A stretch of DNA of 15,068 nucleotides, from NCBI GenBank assembly GCA_902488815.1, contig CABTXP010000027.1, forward strand, positions 1-15,068, written 5' to 3'. Under the pieces are notes generated by a model. The model was not told the origin of the DNA. It did not search any database and was given only the letters and a program-made list of their open reading frames with translations. This document shows positions 7,428 to 15,052 of the stretch, in pieces. Origin of the DNA: an uncultured Eubacteriales bacterium (lineage in GTDB: Bacteria > Bacillota > Clostridia > Tissierellales > Peptoniphilaceae). The stretch's first letter is position 1, and each line of letters opens with the position of its first letter. Made by a program: the position numbers and the translations under genes.

Positions 7428-7442
7428 ATGAAAGGAAGAAAA

Positions 7443-8189
7443 ATGGATTTAAAAGAGTTTTTTGAAAAAAACAAGAAGGTGGCTCTGGCATTTTCAGGAG
7501 GCGTCGACTCATCCTACCTTCTTTACTACGCTTTGAAAAGCGGAGCGGAAGTTAAAGCTTACTATGTGAAGAGCGACTTTCAGCCTGAGTTTGAATTTAA
7601 AGACGCAAAAAAAATGGCTGAAGATTTAAAAGCTGATTTAAAAGTCATCTATGTAGATGTATTACAAAAGGAGAAAATTAAAGAGAATCCTTGGAACAGA
7701 TGCTACTTTTGTAAAGAAACTATATTCTCGACAATTTTAAGAGAGGCAAAGGCGGACGGGTTTCAAGTTTTACTTGACGGCACAAATGCCTCGGACAGTT
7801 TTGAAGACAGACCGGGGATGAAGGCGAAGGAGGAGCTTAAAGTTCTTTCGCCACTATACATGGCGGGCCTTACGAAATCTGATGTGAGAAGGCTCTCTAA
7901 AGAGGCGGGCCTTTTCACTTGGGACAAGCCATCATATTCATGTCTTGCCACTCGAATAAAGGAAGATATGGAGATAACAATAGAGGATTTAAAAGCCACG
8001 GAAGATGCTGAGGACTTTTTGTTCGGTTTAGGATTTAAAGACTTTAGAGTGAGAAGAATAGAATCAGGCGCAAAGCTTCAAGTTAAAGCACCTGATTTTG
8101 AAAAAGTTTTTAAGCACAGAGAAGAGATACTCAATAAATTACAACCACACTATGGAGAAGTTTTACTTGATTTAAAGGAGAGGCAATGA
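7443..8189 (+). CDS. larE: LarE, sulfur insertase of nickel-pincer nucleotide synthesis
   Basis: 248 residues. ATG 7443 is preferred over the in-frame ATG at 7428 because AAAGGAAG lies 4-6 nt upstream and the upstream ATG adjoins the terminator T-tract with no ribosome-binding site. A PP-loop ATP pyrophosphatase motif SGGVDSS is at 18-24. LarE activates the carboxylates of the LarB product with ATP and converts them to thiocarboxylates. The protein has exactly three cysteines: C87 and C90 in NRCYFCK, and C167 in SYSCLATR. Known LarE types differ: the Lactiplantibacillus enzyme sacrifices a single Cys, while cluster-type enzymes use three Cys to hold an iron-sulfur cluster; this one has the three-Cys layout. 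It is first in a larE-larB-larC-transporter operon, with a 4-nt overlap with larB. Confidence 0.93.
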   Translation: MDLKEFFEKNKKVALAFSGGVDSSYLLYYALKSGAEVKAYYVKSDFQPEFEFKDAKKMAEDLKADLKVIYVDVLQKEKIKENPWNRCYFCKETIFSTILREAKADGFQVLLDGTNASDSFEDRPGMKAKEELKVLSPLYMAGLTKSDVRRLSKEAGLFTWDKPSYSCLATRIKEDMEITIEDLKATEDAEDFLFGLGFKDFRVRRIESGAKLQVKAPDFEKVFKHREEILNKLQPHYGEVLLDLKERQ

Positions 8190-8941
8190 ACAGAGATATT
8201 AAAAATATATTGGAAGGCGTGAAATCCGGAACTGTTTCTGTAGAAGATGCGGCCTTGGAACTCAAGATGAAGCCTTTTGAAGACATAGGCTATGCCAATG
8301 TGGACTTACATCGCAAGGTAAGACAAGGGGCGGCGGAAGTAATTTACGGCTCGGGCAAAACTCCTGAGCAAATCATAGGCATTATTGACGTGCTTTTAAA
8401 AAATACGGACGACACAATTTTAGTTACGCGAATAGACGAAGATAAGGCAAAAATAATACAAGAGCATCACCAAATGAGGTATGACAAAGTGTCTCGAATA
8501 GGTATTTGCGGCGAAATTAAAAAACCTGACGGCATAGGCACAATTGTCATTGCAACGGGAGGCACAAGTGACATACCTGTTGCGGAAGAAGCAGCTCTTA
8601 CGGCAGAGGTTCTTAAAAACGATGTCTTAAGACTTTACGACGTAGGTGTTGCGGGACTTCACAGACTTCTTTCTCACAAGGAAGAACTCATGAGAGCAAG
8701 TGTAGTAATAGCCGTGGCAGGTATGGAAGGCGCCCTTGCAAGTGTAATAGGCGGCCTTGTTGACTGTCCTGTAATAGCGGTGCCTACAAGTATAGGATAC
8801 GGCGCGGCCTTTAACGGCGTTGCGGCGCTTTTGTCAATGCTTAACTCCTGTGCCAGCGGAGTTAGTGTAGTAAATATTGACAACGGCTTTGGAGCCGGCT
8901 ATATGGCAAGTATGATTAATCACATGGAGGTGAAAAAATGA
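8186..8941 (+). CDS. larB: LarB, nicotinate adenine dinucleotide carboxylase/hydrolase
   Basis: 251 residues, typical length. LarB carboxylates the pyridinium C5 of nicotinic acid adenine dinucleotide and cleaves off AMP, giving the dicarboxylated mononucleotide used by LarE. Family blocks are all present: DLHRKVRQGAAEVIYGSGKT (40-59), TGGTSDIPVAEEA (124-136), AGMEGALASVIGGL (178-191), PTSIGYG (200-206) and NSCASGVSVVNIDNGFGAG (220-238). The C-terminal half resembles the PurE (AIR carboxylase) fold. C222, in NSC, fits the catalytic cysteine reported near residue 221 in the Lactiplantibacillus enzyme. The ATG overlaps the larE stop, and GGAGAGG provides the ribosome-binding site. Confidence 0.95.
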   Translation: MNRDIKNILEGVKSGTVSVEDAALELKMKPFEDIGYANVDLHRKVRQGAAEVIYGSGKTPEQIIGIIDVLLKNTDDTILVTRIDEDKAKIIQEHHQMRYDKVSRIGICGEIKKPDGIGTIVIATGGTSDIPVAEEAALTAEVLKNDVLRLYDVGVAGLHRLLSHKEELMRASVVIAVAGMEGALASVIGGLVDCPVIAVPTSIGYGAAFNGVAALLSMLNSCASGVSVVNIDNGFGAGYMASMINHMEVKK

Positions 8942-10131
8942 AAGATCTCTATTTTGATTTAAAAATGGGAGCCGCAGGGGACATGATGGCGGCAGGTCTT
9001 TTGGAACTCTTTGACAACGCATGCGAAGTAGTTAAGGAGTTAAACGGCTTAAATATTCCCGGGGTGGAATTTGTTTTACAAGACAGTTTTAAGTGCGGCA
9101 TAAAGGGAAGCTCTCTTATTGTGAATGTAAATGGAGAAGTGGAAGGGGACCACGACCACCATCATGATCACGACCATGACCACCATCACACACATGTGCA
9201 CAGAAATTTAAAAGACATTGAAGAAATTGTCTTAAAGACCAACTTGTCAACTTCGGCAAAAGAAGATGTAATGAAGGTCTACAAACTAATTGCCGTGGCG
9301 GAAAGTATTTCTCACAACGTAGGAGTTACGGAAATTCACTTCCACGAAGTGGGAATGATGGATGCAATTGCAGATATAAGTGCTGTATGTTACTTAATTG
9401 AAAAGTTAAATCCGAGGAAGATTTACGCGTCAAAAGTAAACTTAGGCTCAGGAACCGTAAGATGTGCACACGGAATTTTGCCCGTACCTGCACCGGCAAC
9501 GGCATATATTTTAAAAGACGTGCCTGTTTACCAAGGCACAATTGAAAGCGAACTTACAACTCCCACGGGAGCGGCTCTTTTAAAACACTTTGTAGATGAA
9601 TTTATCCAAATGCCCACTATGAAAATAGAAAAAATCGGATACGGCATGGGCAAGAAAGACTTTGAAGTTGCAAATGCTCTTCGTGTCTTTGCAGGAGAAA
9701 CGGAAAACAAAAAAGATGTAATCTACGAGCTTTCATGTAATGTAGACGACATGTGCGGAGAGGAAATAAGCTACGCCATGGACATGCTCTTTAAAGGCGG
9801 TGCAAGAGAAGTTTATACAGTGCCAATCGGCATGAAAAAATCTCGCCCCGGCCATTTAATAAGAGTTATGTGCACAGAAGATTACAGAAAGAAAATGGTG
9901 GAACTCATTTTTAAATACACTACAACCATAGGCATTAGAGAAGTTGAAACACACAGATATGTCTTAGACAGAAAAATAGAAACTGTTGAGACAAAGTTTG
10001 GCGATGTGCGTCTCAAAAAATCTTCAGGTTATGGCGTAGATAGATGTAAGTATGAGTACGAGGATTTGAAACAAATAGCAGACAGAGAAAATCTGAGTAT
10101 CAATGAAGTAAAAAAATTAATAGAGGGATGA
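8938..10131 (+). CDS. larC: LarC, CTP-dependent nickel insertase (cyclometallase), uninterrupted
   Basis: 397 residues. LarC inserts nickel into the dithio-mononucleotide to complete the NPN cofactor, using CTP. Blocks: DLKMGAAGDMMAAGLLEL (7-24), a His/Asp-rich insert (71-88), HFHEVGMMDAIAD, NLGSGTVRCAHGILPVPAPA, ELTTPTGAALL, then the C-terminal part with CNVDDMCGEEISYAMDML and PIGMKKSRPGHLI. In Lactiplantibacillus plantarum the two halves (larC1/larC2) are joined by programmed frameshifting; here they form one continuous frame. The insert has 11 His in 18 residues and probably gathers nickel ions. GGAGGTG lies just before the ATG, which overlaps the larB stop. Confidence 0.95.
   Translation: MKDLYFDLKMGAAGDMMAAGLLELFDNACEVVKELNGLNIPGVEFVLQDSFKCGIKGSSLIVNVNGEVEGDHDHHHDHDHDHHHTHVHRNLKDIEEIVLKTNLSTSAKEDVMKVYKLIAVAESISHNVGVTEIHFHEVGMMDAIADISAVCYLIEKLNPRKIYASKVNLGSGTVRCAHGILPVPAPATAYILKDVPVYQGTIESELTTPTGAALLKHFVDEFIQMPTMKIEKIGYGMGKKDFEVANALRVFAGETENKKDVIYELSCNVDDMCGEEISYAMDMLFKGGAREVYTVPIGMKKSRPGHLIRVMCTEDYRKKMVELIFKYTTTIGIREVETHRYVLDRKIETVETKFGDVRLKKSSGYGVDRCKYEYEDLKQIADRENLSINEVKKLIEG
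9148..9201 (+). other. His/Asp-rich metal-binding stretch within LarC
   Basis: Codons 71-88 encode DHDHHHDHDHDHHHTHVH: 11 His and 5 Asp. The DNA is a low-complexity run of cac/cat and gac/gat codons, prone to length change by slippage. Such segments in nickel enzymes' accessory proteins (for example HypB, UreE) store or deliver nickel; the same job here is inference. Confidence 0.85.
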
Positions 10132-10132
10132 T

Positions 10133-11767
10133 ATGAAGAAGAAATTAATAAACATATTACTATTTATTACAGTAATAGCAATGATGACATCTTGCGGCAA
10201 CAAACCTGCTCCTGCTGAAGGCGGAAAAGAAGCGGCTGCACCTGCAGAACACAACAAAGATGAAATTGTACTTGCAATAGGTACGGAACCTGAAAAAGGA
10301 TGGGACCCTATTAAAGGTTCAGGCCACTACGGCACGGCAGTATTCCAAACAGCTCTTTACAAGAGGGACATTGACCTTACAATAAAGCCTGACTTGGCAA
10401 AGGAATATGAACTGTCGGAAGACAAGTGCACTTACACAGTAAAGTTAAGAGATGACGTTAAGTGGTCCGACGGCGAAGACTTTACGGCAGATGACGTAGT
10501 ATTTACATACAACAAGGCAAAGGAAGAGGGAACTCCCGGAGTTAACCTTACAAGACTTGTAGATGCGGAAAAAGTTGATGACTACACTGTAAATATTGTC
10601 CTTGACCAACCGGACATTTCATTTTTAAGTTCAATGTGCTCACTTTCCATAGTACCGGAGCACGCATACAACGACGACTACGGCAAGAACCCCATAGGCA
10701 CGGGACCCTTTAAATTAGTTGAATGGAAAGAAAAAGAACAAATGATAGTAGAGCCAAACGAATACTATTACGGCGAGCCAATTCACTTTAAAAAAGTCAC
10801 ATTTTTATTCTTCAACGACCCTGCAGCTCAACTTGCAGCGGCAAAGACAGGGGCAATTGACATTTGTAAGATTCCTTACACGGCAAGTGACATAAATGTA
10901 GAAGGATTTAAGACAGTATCACTACCCACAATAGACAACCGCGGCGTATCAATGCCTGTAGTAAAAAATGAAGGCCTTGTAACAGGAGAAGACACAATTT
11001 CACCTAATAGCCCTATAGGTAACGACGTAACTTCGGACATCGCTATAAGAAAAGCTCTTAACATTGCAATGGACAGACAGGAAATAATCGACACGGTTCT
11101 TAACGGCCAAGGTACAAAGGCAACTTCAGTTGCAGACGGTATGCCGTGGTACAACGAAGAAACAAGAAATATACCTGACGGCGACGTTGAAGGCGCAAAG
11201 AAAATTTTAGACGAAGCAGGATGGGTACCGGGAGCTGACGGCATAAGAGAAAAAGACGGCTTAAAGGCTGAATTTAATCTTCTATATTCATACAAGGACA
11301 GAGAAAACATTGCAATATACTTTGCAGAAAAAGCAAAAGAAATAGGCGTTCAAGTTAACTTACAATACGGCGACTGGGACTATGTTACCCCCAAGATGTA
11401 TTCTGAAGCGGTACTTTTCGGATGGGGAGGATATGACCCACTTGAAATGTACTACAACTACTCAAGCAAGTTTAAAGGACACGAATACTACAACGCCAAC
11501 CTATATGGCAACGAAAAAGTAGATGAATATTTTGAAAAAGGTCTATCGGCAACGACTCAGGAAGAACTTTACAAAGATTTTCAACTTGCACAATGGGACG
11601 GCACAACAGGACTTTCATGGATGGGAGACTGCCCGTGGATTTGGCTTGTAAATGAAAACCACCTTTACTTGGTAAGAGAAGGACTTGAAATAGGAGAACA
11701 AAAAATTCAACCTCACGGCAACGGATGGCCAATGCTTGACACTATATCAAACTGGGAATGGAAATAA
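10133..11767 (+). CDS. Substrate-binding lipoprotein of nickel/peptide-class ABC importer (SBP family 5), probable nickel binder
   Basis: 544 residues. The N-terminus is a lipoprotein signal: KKK, hydrophobic core LINILLFITVIAM, lipobox MTSC with C21 as the lipidated residue, then a Pro/Ala/Glu/Lys-rich tether. The mature protein has the family 5 solute-binding pattern (EPEKGWDPI, LAKEYELSEDKCTYTVKLRD, VKWSDGEDFTADDVVFTY, NPIGTGPFKLVEW, IRKALNIAMDR). This family includes NikA, CntA and oligopeptide binders. Nickel, or a nickel complex, is inferred because the gene starts one nt after larC and shares its transcription unit; peptides remain possible. Located on the outer face of the cytoplasmic membrane in a Gram-positive-type cell. 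A GAGGG site lies before the start ATG. Confidence 0.85.
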   Translation: MKKKLINILLFITVIAMMTSCGNKPAPAEGGKEAAAPAEHNKDEIVLAIGTEPEKGWDPIKGSGHYGTAVFQTALYKRDIDLTIKPDLAKEYELSEDKCTYTVKLRDDVKWSDGEDFTADDVVFTYNKAKEEGTPGVNLTRLVDAEKVDDYTVNIVLDQPDISFLSSMCSLSIVPEHAYNDDYGKNPIGTGPFKLVEWKEKEQMIVEPNEYYYGEPIHFKKVTFLFFNDPAAQLAAAKTGAIDICKIPYTASDINVEGFKTVSLPTIDNRGVSMPVVKNEGLVTGEDTISPNSPIGNDVTSDIAIRKALNIAMDRQEIIDTVLNGQGTKATSVADGMPWYNEETRNIPDGDVEGAKKILDEAGWVPGADGIREKDGLKAEFNLLYSYKDRENIAIYFAEKAKEIGVQVNLQYGDWDYVTPKMYSEAVLFGWGGYDPLEMYYNYSSKFKGHEYYNANLYGNEKVDEYFEKGLSATTQEELYKDFQLAQWDGTTGLSWMGDCPWIWLVNENHLYLVREGLEIGEQKIQPHGNGWPMLDTISNWEWK

Positions 11768-12736
11768 ATGAAGAGAATAATGAAACAGGTGCTGCTTTTT
11801 GCAGCCCTGATCATTTTTGTATCTTTCTTCTCATTTTTATTAATAGAGCTATCTCCAATTGATCCTATAAACGCATTTGCAAGGAGTAACGCCATAGGCA
11901 TGACTCCCGAGATCAGAGCGAAGCTCATAGAGAAGTGGGGACTGGATCAACCCTTCCTCACAAGATACATTTTATGGTTTAAAAATTTCATAAGAGGCGA
12001 CTTGGGAGTATCTACAATTTATGACAGACCTGTTATAGAAATTATTAAAAGAGGCTTCAGCTCCTCAATAAGGCTCATGGCACTTGCATGGGTATTACAA
12101 GGTATTGTTGGAATTACCTTGGGCATTGTATCAGGCTCAAATGTAGGCACGATAAAAGATAAGATTATAAAAGTTTATGCACTTGTCTTTGCCGCGACAC
12201 CTACTTTTTGGGTGGGCATGGTCTTAATAATGTTTTTTTCCATTAAATTGGGCTGGCTTCCCTCATCAATGGGCACTCCCATAGGAGTGGAGTCGCAGTT
12301 TATAAGTACAGCCGACAGATTGAGACACCTGCTCCTTCCATGTCTTACCTTGGTACTTGTAGGAGTGTCCAACTTAATCCTTCACACAAGGACAAAGGTT
12401 GAAGACATATTAAACTCCGACTATGTACTTTACGGCAAGGCAAAGGGTATTCCCATGAACAAAATCACATACAAGTACGCATTTAAAAATATTATTTTGC
12501 CAGGTATTACAATTCAGTTCACATACTTCAGTGAGCTCTTCTCAGGTACCGTCTTGGTAGAAAATCTGTTTAACTATCCGGGCCTCGGCAACCTTACAGT
12601 ACAGTCGGGCCTTAGAGGAGATATACCTTTGCTCTTAGGCTTGGTACTTTTTTCAACGGTATTTGTATACTTGGGCAACAGAGTTTGCGACGGACTTTAT
12701 TTAATTATTGATCCTCGAGGAAGAGGTGGAAAATGA
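11768..12736 (+). CDS. ABC importer permease, NikB/DppB type
   Basis: 322 residues with the inner-membrane permease pattern of nickel/dipeptide importers: N-terminal membrane helix (about 7-27), an extracytoplasmic stretch with KWGLDQPFLTRYILWFKN and FIRGDLGVS, then five further hydrophobic segments. The cytoplasmic coupling (EAA-like) loop is DYVLYGKAKGIPMNKITYKYAFKNIILP, seen here as DYVLYGKAKGIPMNK followed by the helix. The start ATG immediately follows the stop of the binding protein; the upstream ribosome-binding site is weak (GGGAATGG), and ATG 11780 is a possible alternative start. Pairs with the next permease to form the translocation channel. Confidence 0.9.
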   Translation: MKRIMKQVLLFAALIIFVSFFSFLLIELSPIDPINAFARSNAIGMTPEIRAKLIEKWGLDQPFLTRYILWFKNFIRGDLGVSTIYDRPVIEIIKRGFSSSIRLMALAWVLQGIVGITLGIVSGSNVGTIKDKIIKVYALVFAATPTFWVGMVLIMFFSIKLGWLPSSMGTPIGVESQFISTADRLRHLLLPCLTLVLVGVSNLILHTRTKVEDILNSDYVLYGKAKGIPMNKITYKYAFKNIILPGITIQFTYFSELFSGTVLVENLFNYPGLGNLTVQSGLRGDIPLLLGLVLFSTVFVYLGNRVCDGLYLIIDPRGRGGK

Positions 12737-13617
12737 AGATAAAAAAAGATATTTACACCGGCGAGGTAAAATTAAATAAATTTACGGAAGTAGAGACGGA
12801 CTTCAGTGCACGTTTTAAATCCATGATTATAATCTGCCTTTGTATGATAGCCGTACTATATGTCTTTATACACGGCAGCATGATCACAAGCGCAGACCTT
12901 AAAGCCGACTTTACAAATAAACTTGCCTCGCCCTCATCGGCACACATTTTCGGTACCGATGATGTAGGAAGGGACATGTACCTTAGAACGATAAAAGGCC
13001 TTAGCAACTCAATACTGGTAGGATTTGCCGCAAGTGCAGCCTCACTTGTAATAGTGCTTATACTTTCAATTTTGCTCGTAGTGTTCGGCGAAAAAGTAGA
13101 CACATTTATTAACTGGCTCATAGACGTCTTCCTCTCCGTGCCCCACATGGTATTTTTAATAATAATTGCCGTCATGGTGGGAAGAGGAGCGAAGGGTATA
13201 GTAATAGGCCTTGCCCTTACGCACTGGACATCCCTTACAAGGGTAATACGCGGCGAAATAATAGAACTTAAAAAAGAAAACTTTATAAGCGTTTCGACAC
13301 AACTTGGTAAAAGCAAATTTTATATCGCCATACATCATATAATCCCTGCAATTTTGCCCCAAATAATAATAGGCGTAATACTTTTATTCCCACATGCCAT
13401 ATTACACGAAGCAGGTATCAGCTTCTTGGGATTCGGATTCGATCTTCAAACACCATCCATAGGAGTGATACTATCCGACTCAATGAAGTACATAGTACAG
13501 GGCTATTGGCACTTGGCATTTTTCCCCGGGGTGTTGTTGGTACTTTTTGTATTGGCAATAAACGCCCTTGGGGAAAATCTGAAGCGCATATACGACCCCT
13601 CCTCTTATCACAGGTGA
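12733..13617 (+). CDS. ABC importer permease, NikC/DppC type
   Basis: 294 residues. A charged cytoplasmic N-terminus of about 30 residues precedes membrane helix 1 (MIIICLCMIAVLYVFIHG). The NikC/DppC-family landmark HIFGTDDVGRDMYLR follows the first loop, and the coupling loop is in ISVSTQLGKSKFYIAIHHII. GISFLGFGFDLQTPSIG near 225-245 is the typical C-terminal family segment. Six hydrophobic helices are visible. The ATG overlaps the upstream permease stop (ATGA) and has GAGGTGG as ribosome-binding site. It forms the second half of the channel. Confidence 0.92.
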   Translation: MKIKKDIYTGEVKLNKFTEVETDFSARFKSMIIICLCMIAVLYVFIHGSMITSADLKADFTNKLASPSSAHIFGTDDVGRDMYLRTIKGLSNSILVGFAASAASLVIVLILSILLVVFGEKVDTFINWLIDVFLSVPHMVFLIIIAVMVGRGAKGIVIGLALTHWTSLTRVIRGEIIELKKENFISVSTQLGKSKFYIAIHHIIPAILPQIIIGVILLFPHAILHEAGISFLGFGFDLQTPSIGVILSDSMKYIVQGYWHLAFFPGVLLVLFVLAINALGENLKRIYDPSSYHR

Positions 13618-13621
13618 TGTT

Positions 13622-14422
13622 ATGAATATTTTGGAAATAAAAAATTTAAACGTATCCTTTAAACAATATATGAAAGGTTTAAAGCGAAGAGAAGTACAAG
13701 TTGTTCACGACTTAAACTTGGAAGTAAGAGAGAATGAAATATTTGCAATCTTCGGAGCAAGCGGCTCGGGCAAAAGTATATTGGCACACGCAGTTTTAAA
13801 ACTCTTGCCATATAACGCAAAAGTCACGGGAGAAATTTTATACAAGGATCGAGAGATAACGGACAAAAATATTGAATCTCTAAGAGGCGACCACATTTGG
13901 CTCATACCTCAGACAGTAAACTCTCTCAATCCCTTATCAAAGATAAAAGACCAGACGAGGATAAATCTGTCCAAGGACAAGTACGCCTTGCAGGAAAAAG
14001 TGTACAGGGATTTCGGCCTTGATAAAAATGTGTTGGAACTCTATCCCCACGAGCTGTCGGGAGGCATGGCAAGAAGAGTACTTGTGGTCGACGCCATCTT
14101 AAGTGATGCCGATCTTTTAATCGCGGACGAACCCACGCCCGGCATGGACAAAAAGTCAACAGACGAAATAATAGACATGTTTAAGGCAAAAAAAGAATCA
14201 GGCAAGACCATAGTCTTAATCACACACGACATGGAAATGGCACTTAAGTGTGCAGACAGAATCGGAATATTTTACGACGGAACAATAATCGAAGTCTTTG
14301 ACACGAAGAAATTTTTACAAGGTGAAGACGTCCTTACAAATACCTATGCCAAAATTCTCATAAGAGCAATGCCGGAAAGAGAATTTAAAGCCCCCACATT
14401 GGAAGAAATGGAGGAGCTATGA
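13622..14422 (+). CDS. ABC importer ATPase, NikD/DppD type
   Basis: 266 residues, one nucleotide-binding domain. Walker A GASGSGKS (45-52), Q-loop around PQTVNSLNP (96-104), signature LSGGM (145-149), Walker B LLIADEPT (165-172) and switch His in LITHD (199-203) are all present, so it should hydrolyse ATP. SLNPL after the Q-loop is typical of the nickel/peptide ATPase group. The C-terminal extension is short, without an obvious oligopeptide-type cysteine/proline module. Four nt separate it from the permease, and it overlaps the next ATPase by 4 nt. It powers import at the cytoplasmic face as a heterodimer with that ATPase. Confidence 0.92.
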   Translation: MNILEIKNLNVSFKQYMKGLKRREVQVVHDLNLEVRENEIFAIFGASGSGKSILAHAVLKLLPYNAKVTGEILYKDREITDKNIESLRGDHIWLIPQTVNSLNPLSKIKDQTRINLSKDKYALQEKVYRDFGLDKNVLELYPHELSGGMARRVLVVDAILSDADLLIADEPTPGMDKKSTDEIIDMFKAKKESGKTIVLITHDMEMALKCADRIGIFYDGTIIEVFDTKKFLQGEDVLTNTYAKILIRAMPEREFKAPTLEEMEEL

Positions 14423-15030
14423 TAGAAGTAAAAAACCTTTCATTTTCATACAATGACAAAGAGACAATCTTAAAAGATGTAAGCCTCATGGTAAACCCCG
14501 GAGAAATTGTGGCATTAATAGCGCCCTCAGGCTACGGCAAAACCACCTTGGGAAAAATCATATCGGGATATTTAAAGCCTGACGAAGGAGAAGTCACAGT
14601 AGATGGAAAGGATATAATGGAGTACGAAGGCTTTAAGCCGGTGCAGTTAGTCCACCAACATCCGGAGAAGAGCATCGACCCCAAGTGGAAAGTGAGAAAA
14701 ATTTTAAACGAAGGCTGGCAAGTAAATGAAGACGTAAAGACAAAGTTCGGCATCAAAGAATTTTGGCTTGAAAAATTCCCCCAAGAATTATCAGGAGGCG
14801 AGCTGCAAAGAATATGTCTTGCCAGAGCAATGAGCGACAAGTGCAAGTACCTTGTGGCAGACGAAATCACAACAATGGTGGACTCAATCACACAGGTGCA
14901 GCTAAGTGAAGTCCTCCTTCACTTTGTAAGGGAACACGGAGTAGGAGTCCTATTCATATCTCACAACGTAAAACTCTTGGAGAGAATAGCGGACCGAACA
15001 ATAGACTTAAGAGAAATAAACAAAAGATAA
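14419..15030 (+). CDS. ABC importer ATPase, NikE/DppF type, compact
   Basis: 203 residues, shorter than usual for DppF/OppF (around 300) because it ends soon after the switch region. Walker A reads APSGYGKT (35-42): the first Gly of the GxxGxGK(S/T) consensus is Ala. Signature LSGGE (124-128), Walker B YLVADE (144-149) and switch His182 in FISHN are intact. The D-loop is TMVD rather than the common SALD. GGAGGAG is the ribosome-binding site and the ATG overlaps the upstream stop. The last stop codon is part of the following terminator stem, so the transporter operon ends here. Confidence 0.9.
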   Translation: MIEVKNLSFSYNDKETILKDVSLMVNPGEIVALIAPSGYGKTTLGKIISGYLKPDEGEVTVDGKDIMEYEGFKPVQLVHQHPEKSIDPKWKVRKILNEGWQVNEDVKTKFGIKEFWLEKFPQELSGGELQRICLARAMSDKCKYLVADEITTMVDSITQVQLSEVLLHFVREHGVGVLFISHNVKLLERIADRTIDLREINKR

Positions 15031-15052
15031 GGGCTTCGGCCTTTATTTTTTT
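15028..15052 (+). terminator. Rho-independent terminator with UUCG tetraloop
   Basis: A 7-bp stem (15028-15034 with 15039-15045, one G-T pair) closed by C(TTCG)G, the extra-stable tetraloop, followed by seven T (15046-15052). The stem begins with the TAA stop of the last ATPase gene, and upstream A residues can extend pairing with the T-run. It ends block B. The remaining 16 bases (15053-15068) are AT-rich with nothing recognisable. Confidence 0.92.

Noticed and set aside
7428..7430. ATG 7428 as the larE start
   Set aside because: It directly follows the terminator T-tract with no ribosome-binding site; ATG 7443 has AAAGGAAG at good spacing and gives the family-like N-terminus.
7350..7442. 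Cobalt/nickel riboswitch before larE
   Set aside because: The leader is under 100 nt and lacks room for the four-helix aptamer; only a terminator and a competing short hairpin are visible.
8938..10131. Programmed frameshift in larC
   Set aside because: A single uninterrupted frame covers both halves, so no recoding is needed.
12753..13316. Long minus-strand open frame (187 codons) opposite the second permease
   Set aside because: Antisense shadow of a clear permease gene; no ribosome-binding site or recognisable family pattern. The other antisense frames were dropped for the same reason.
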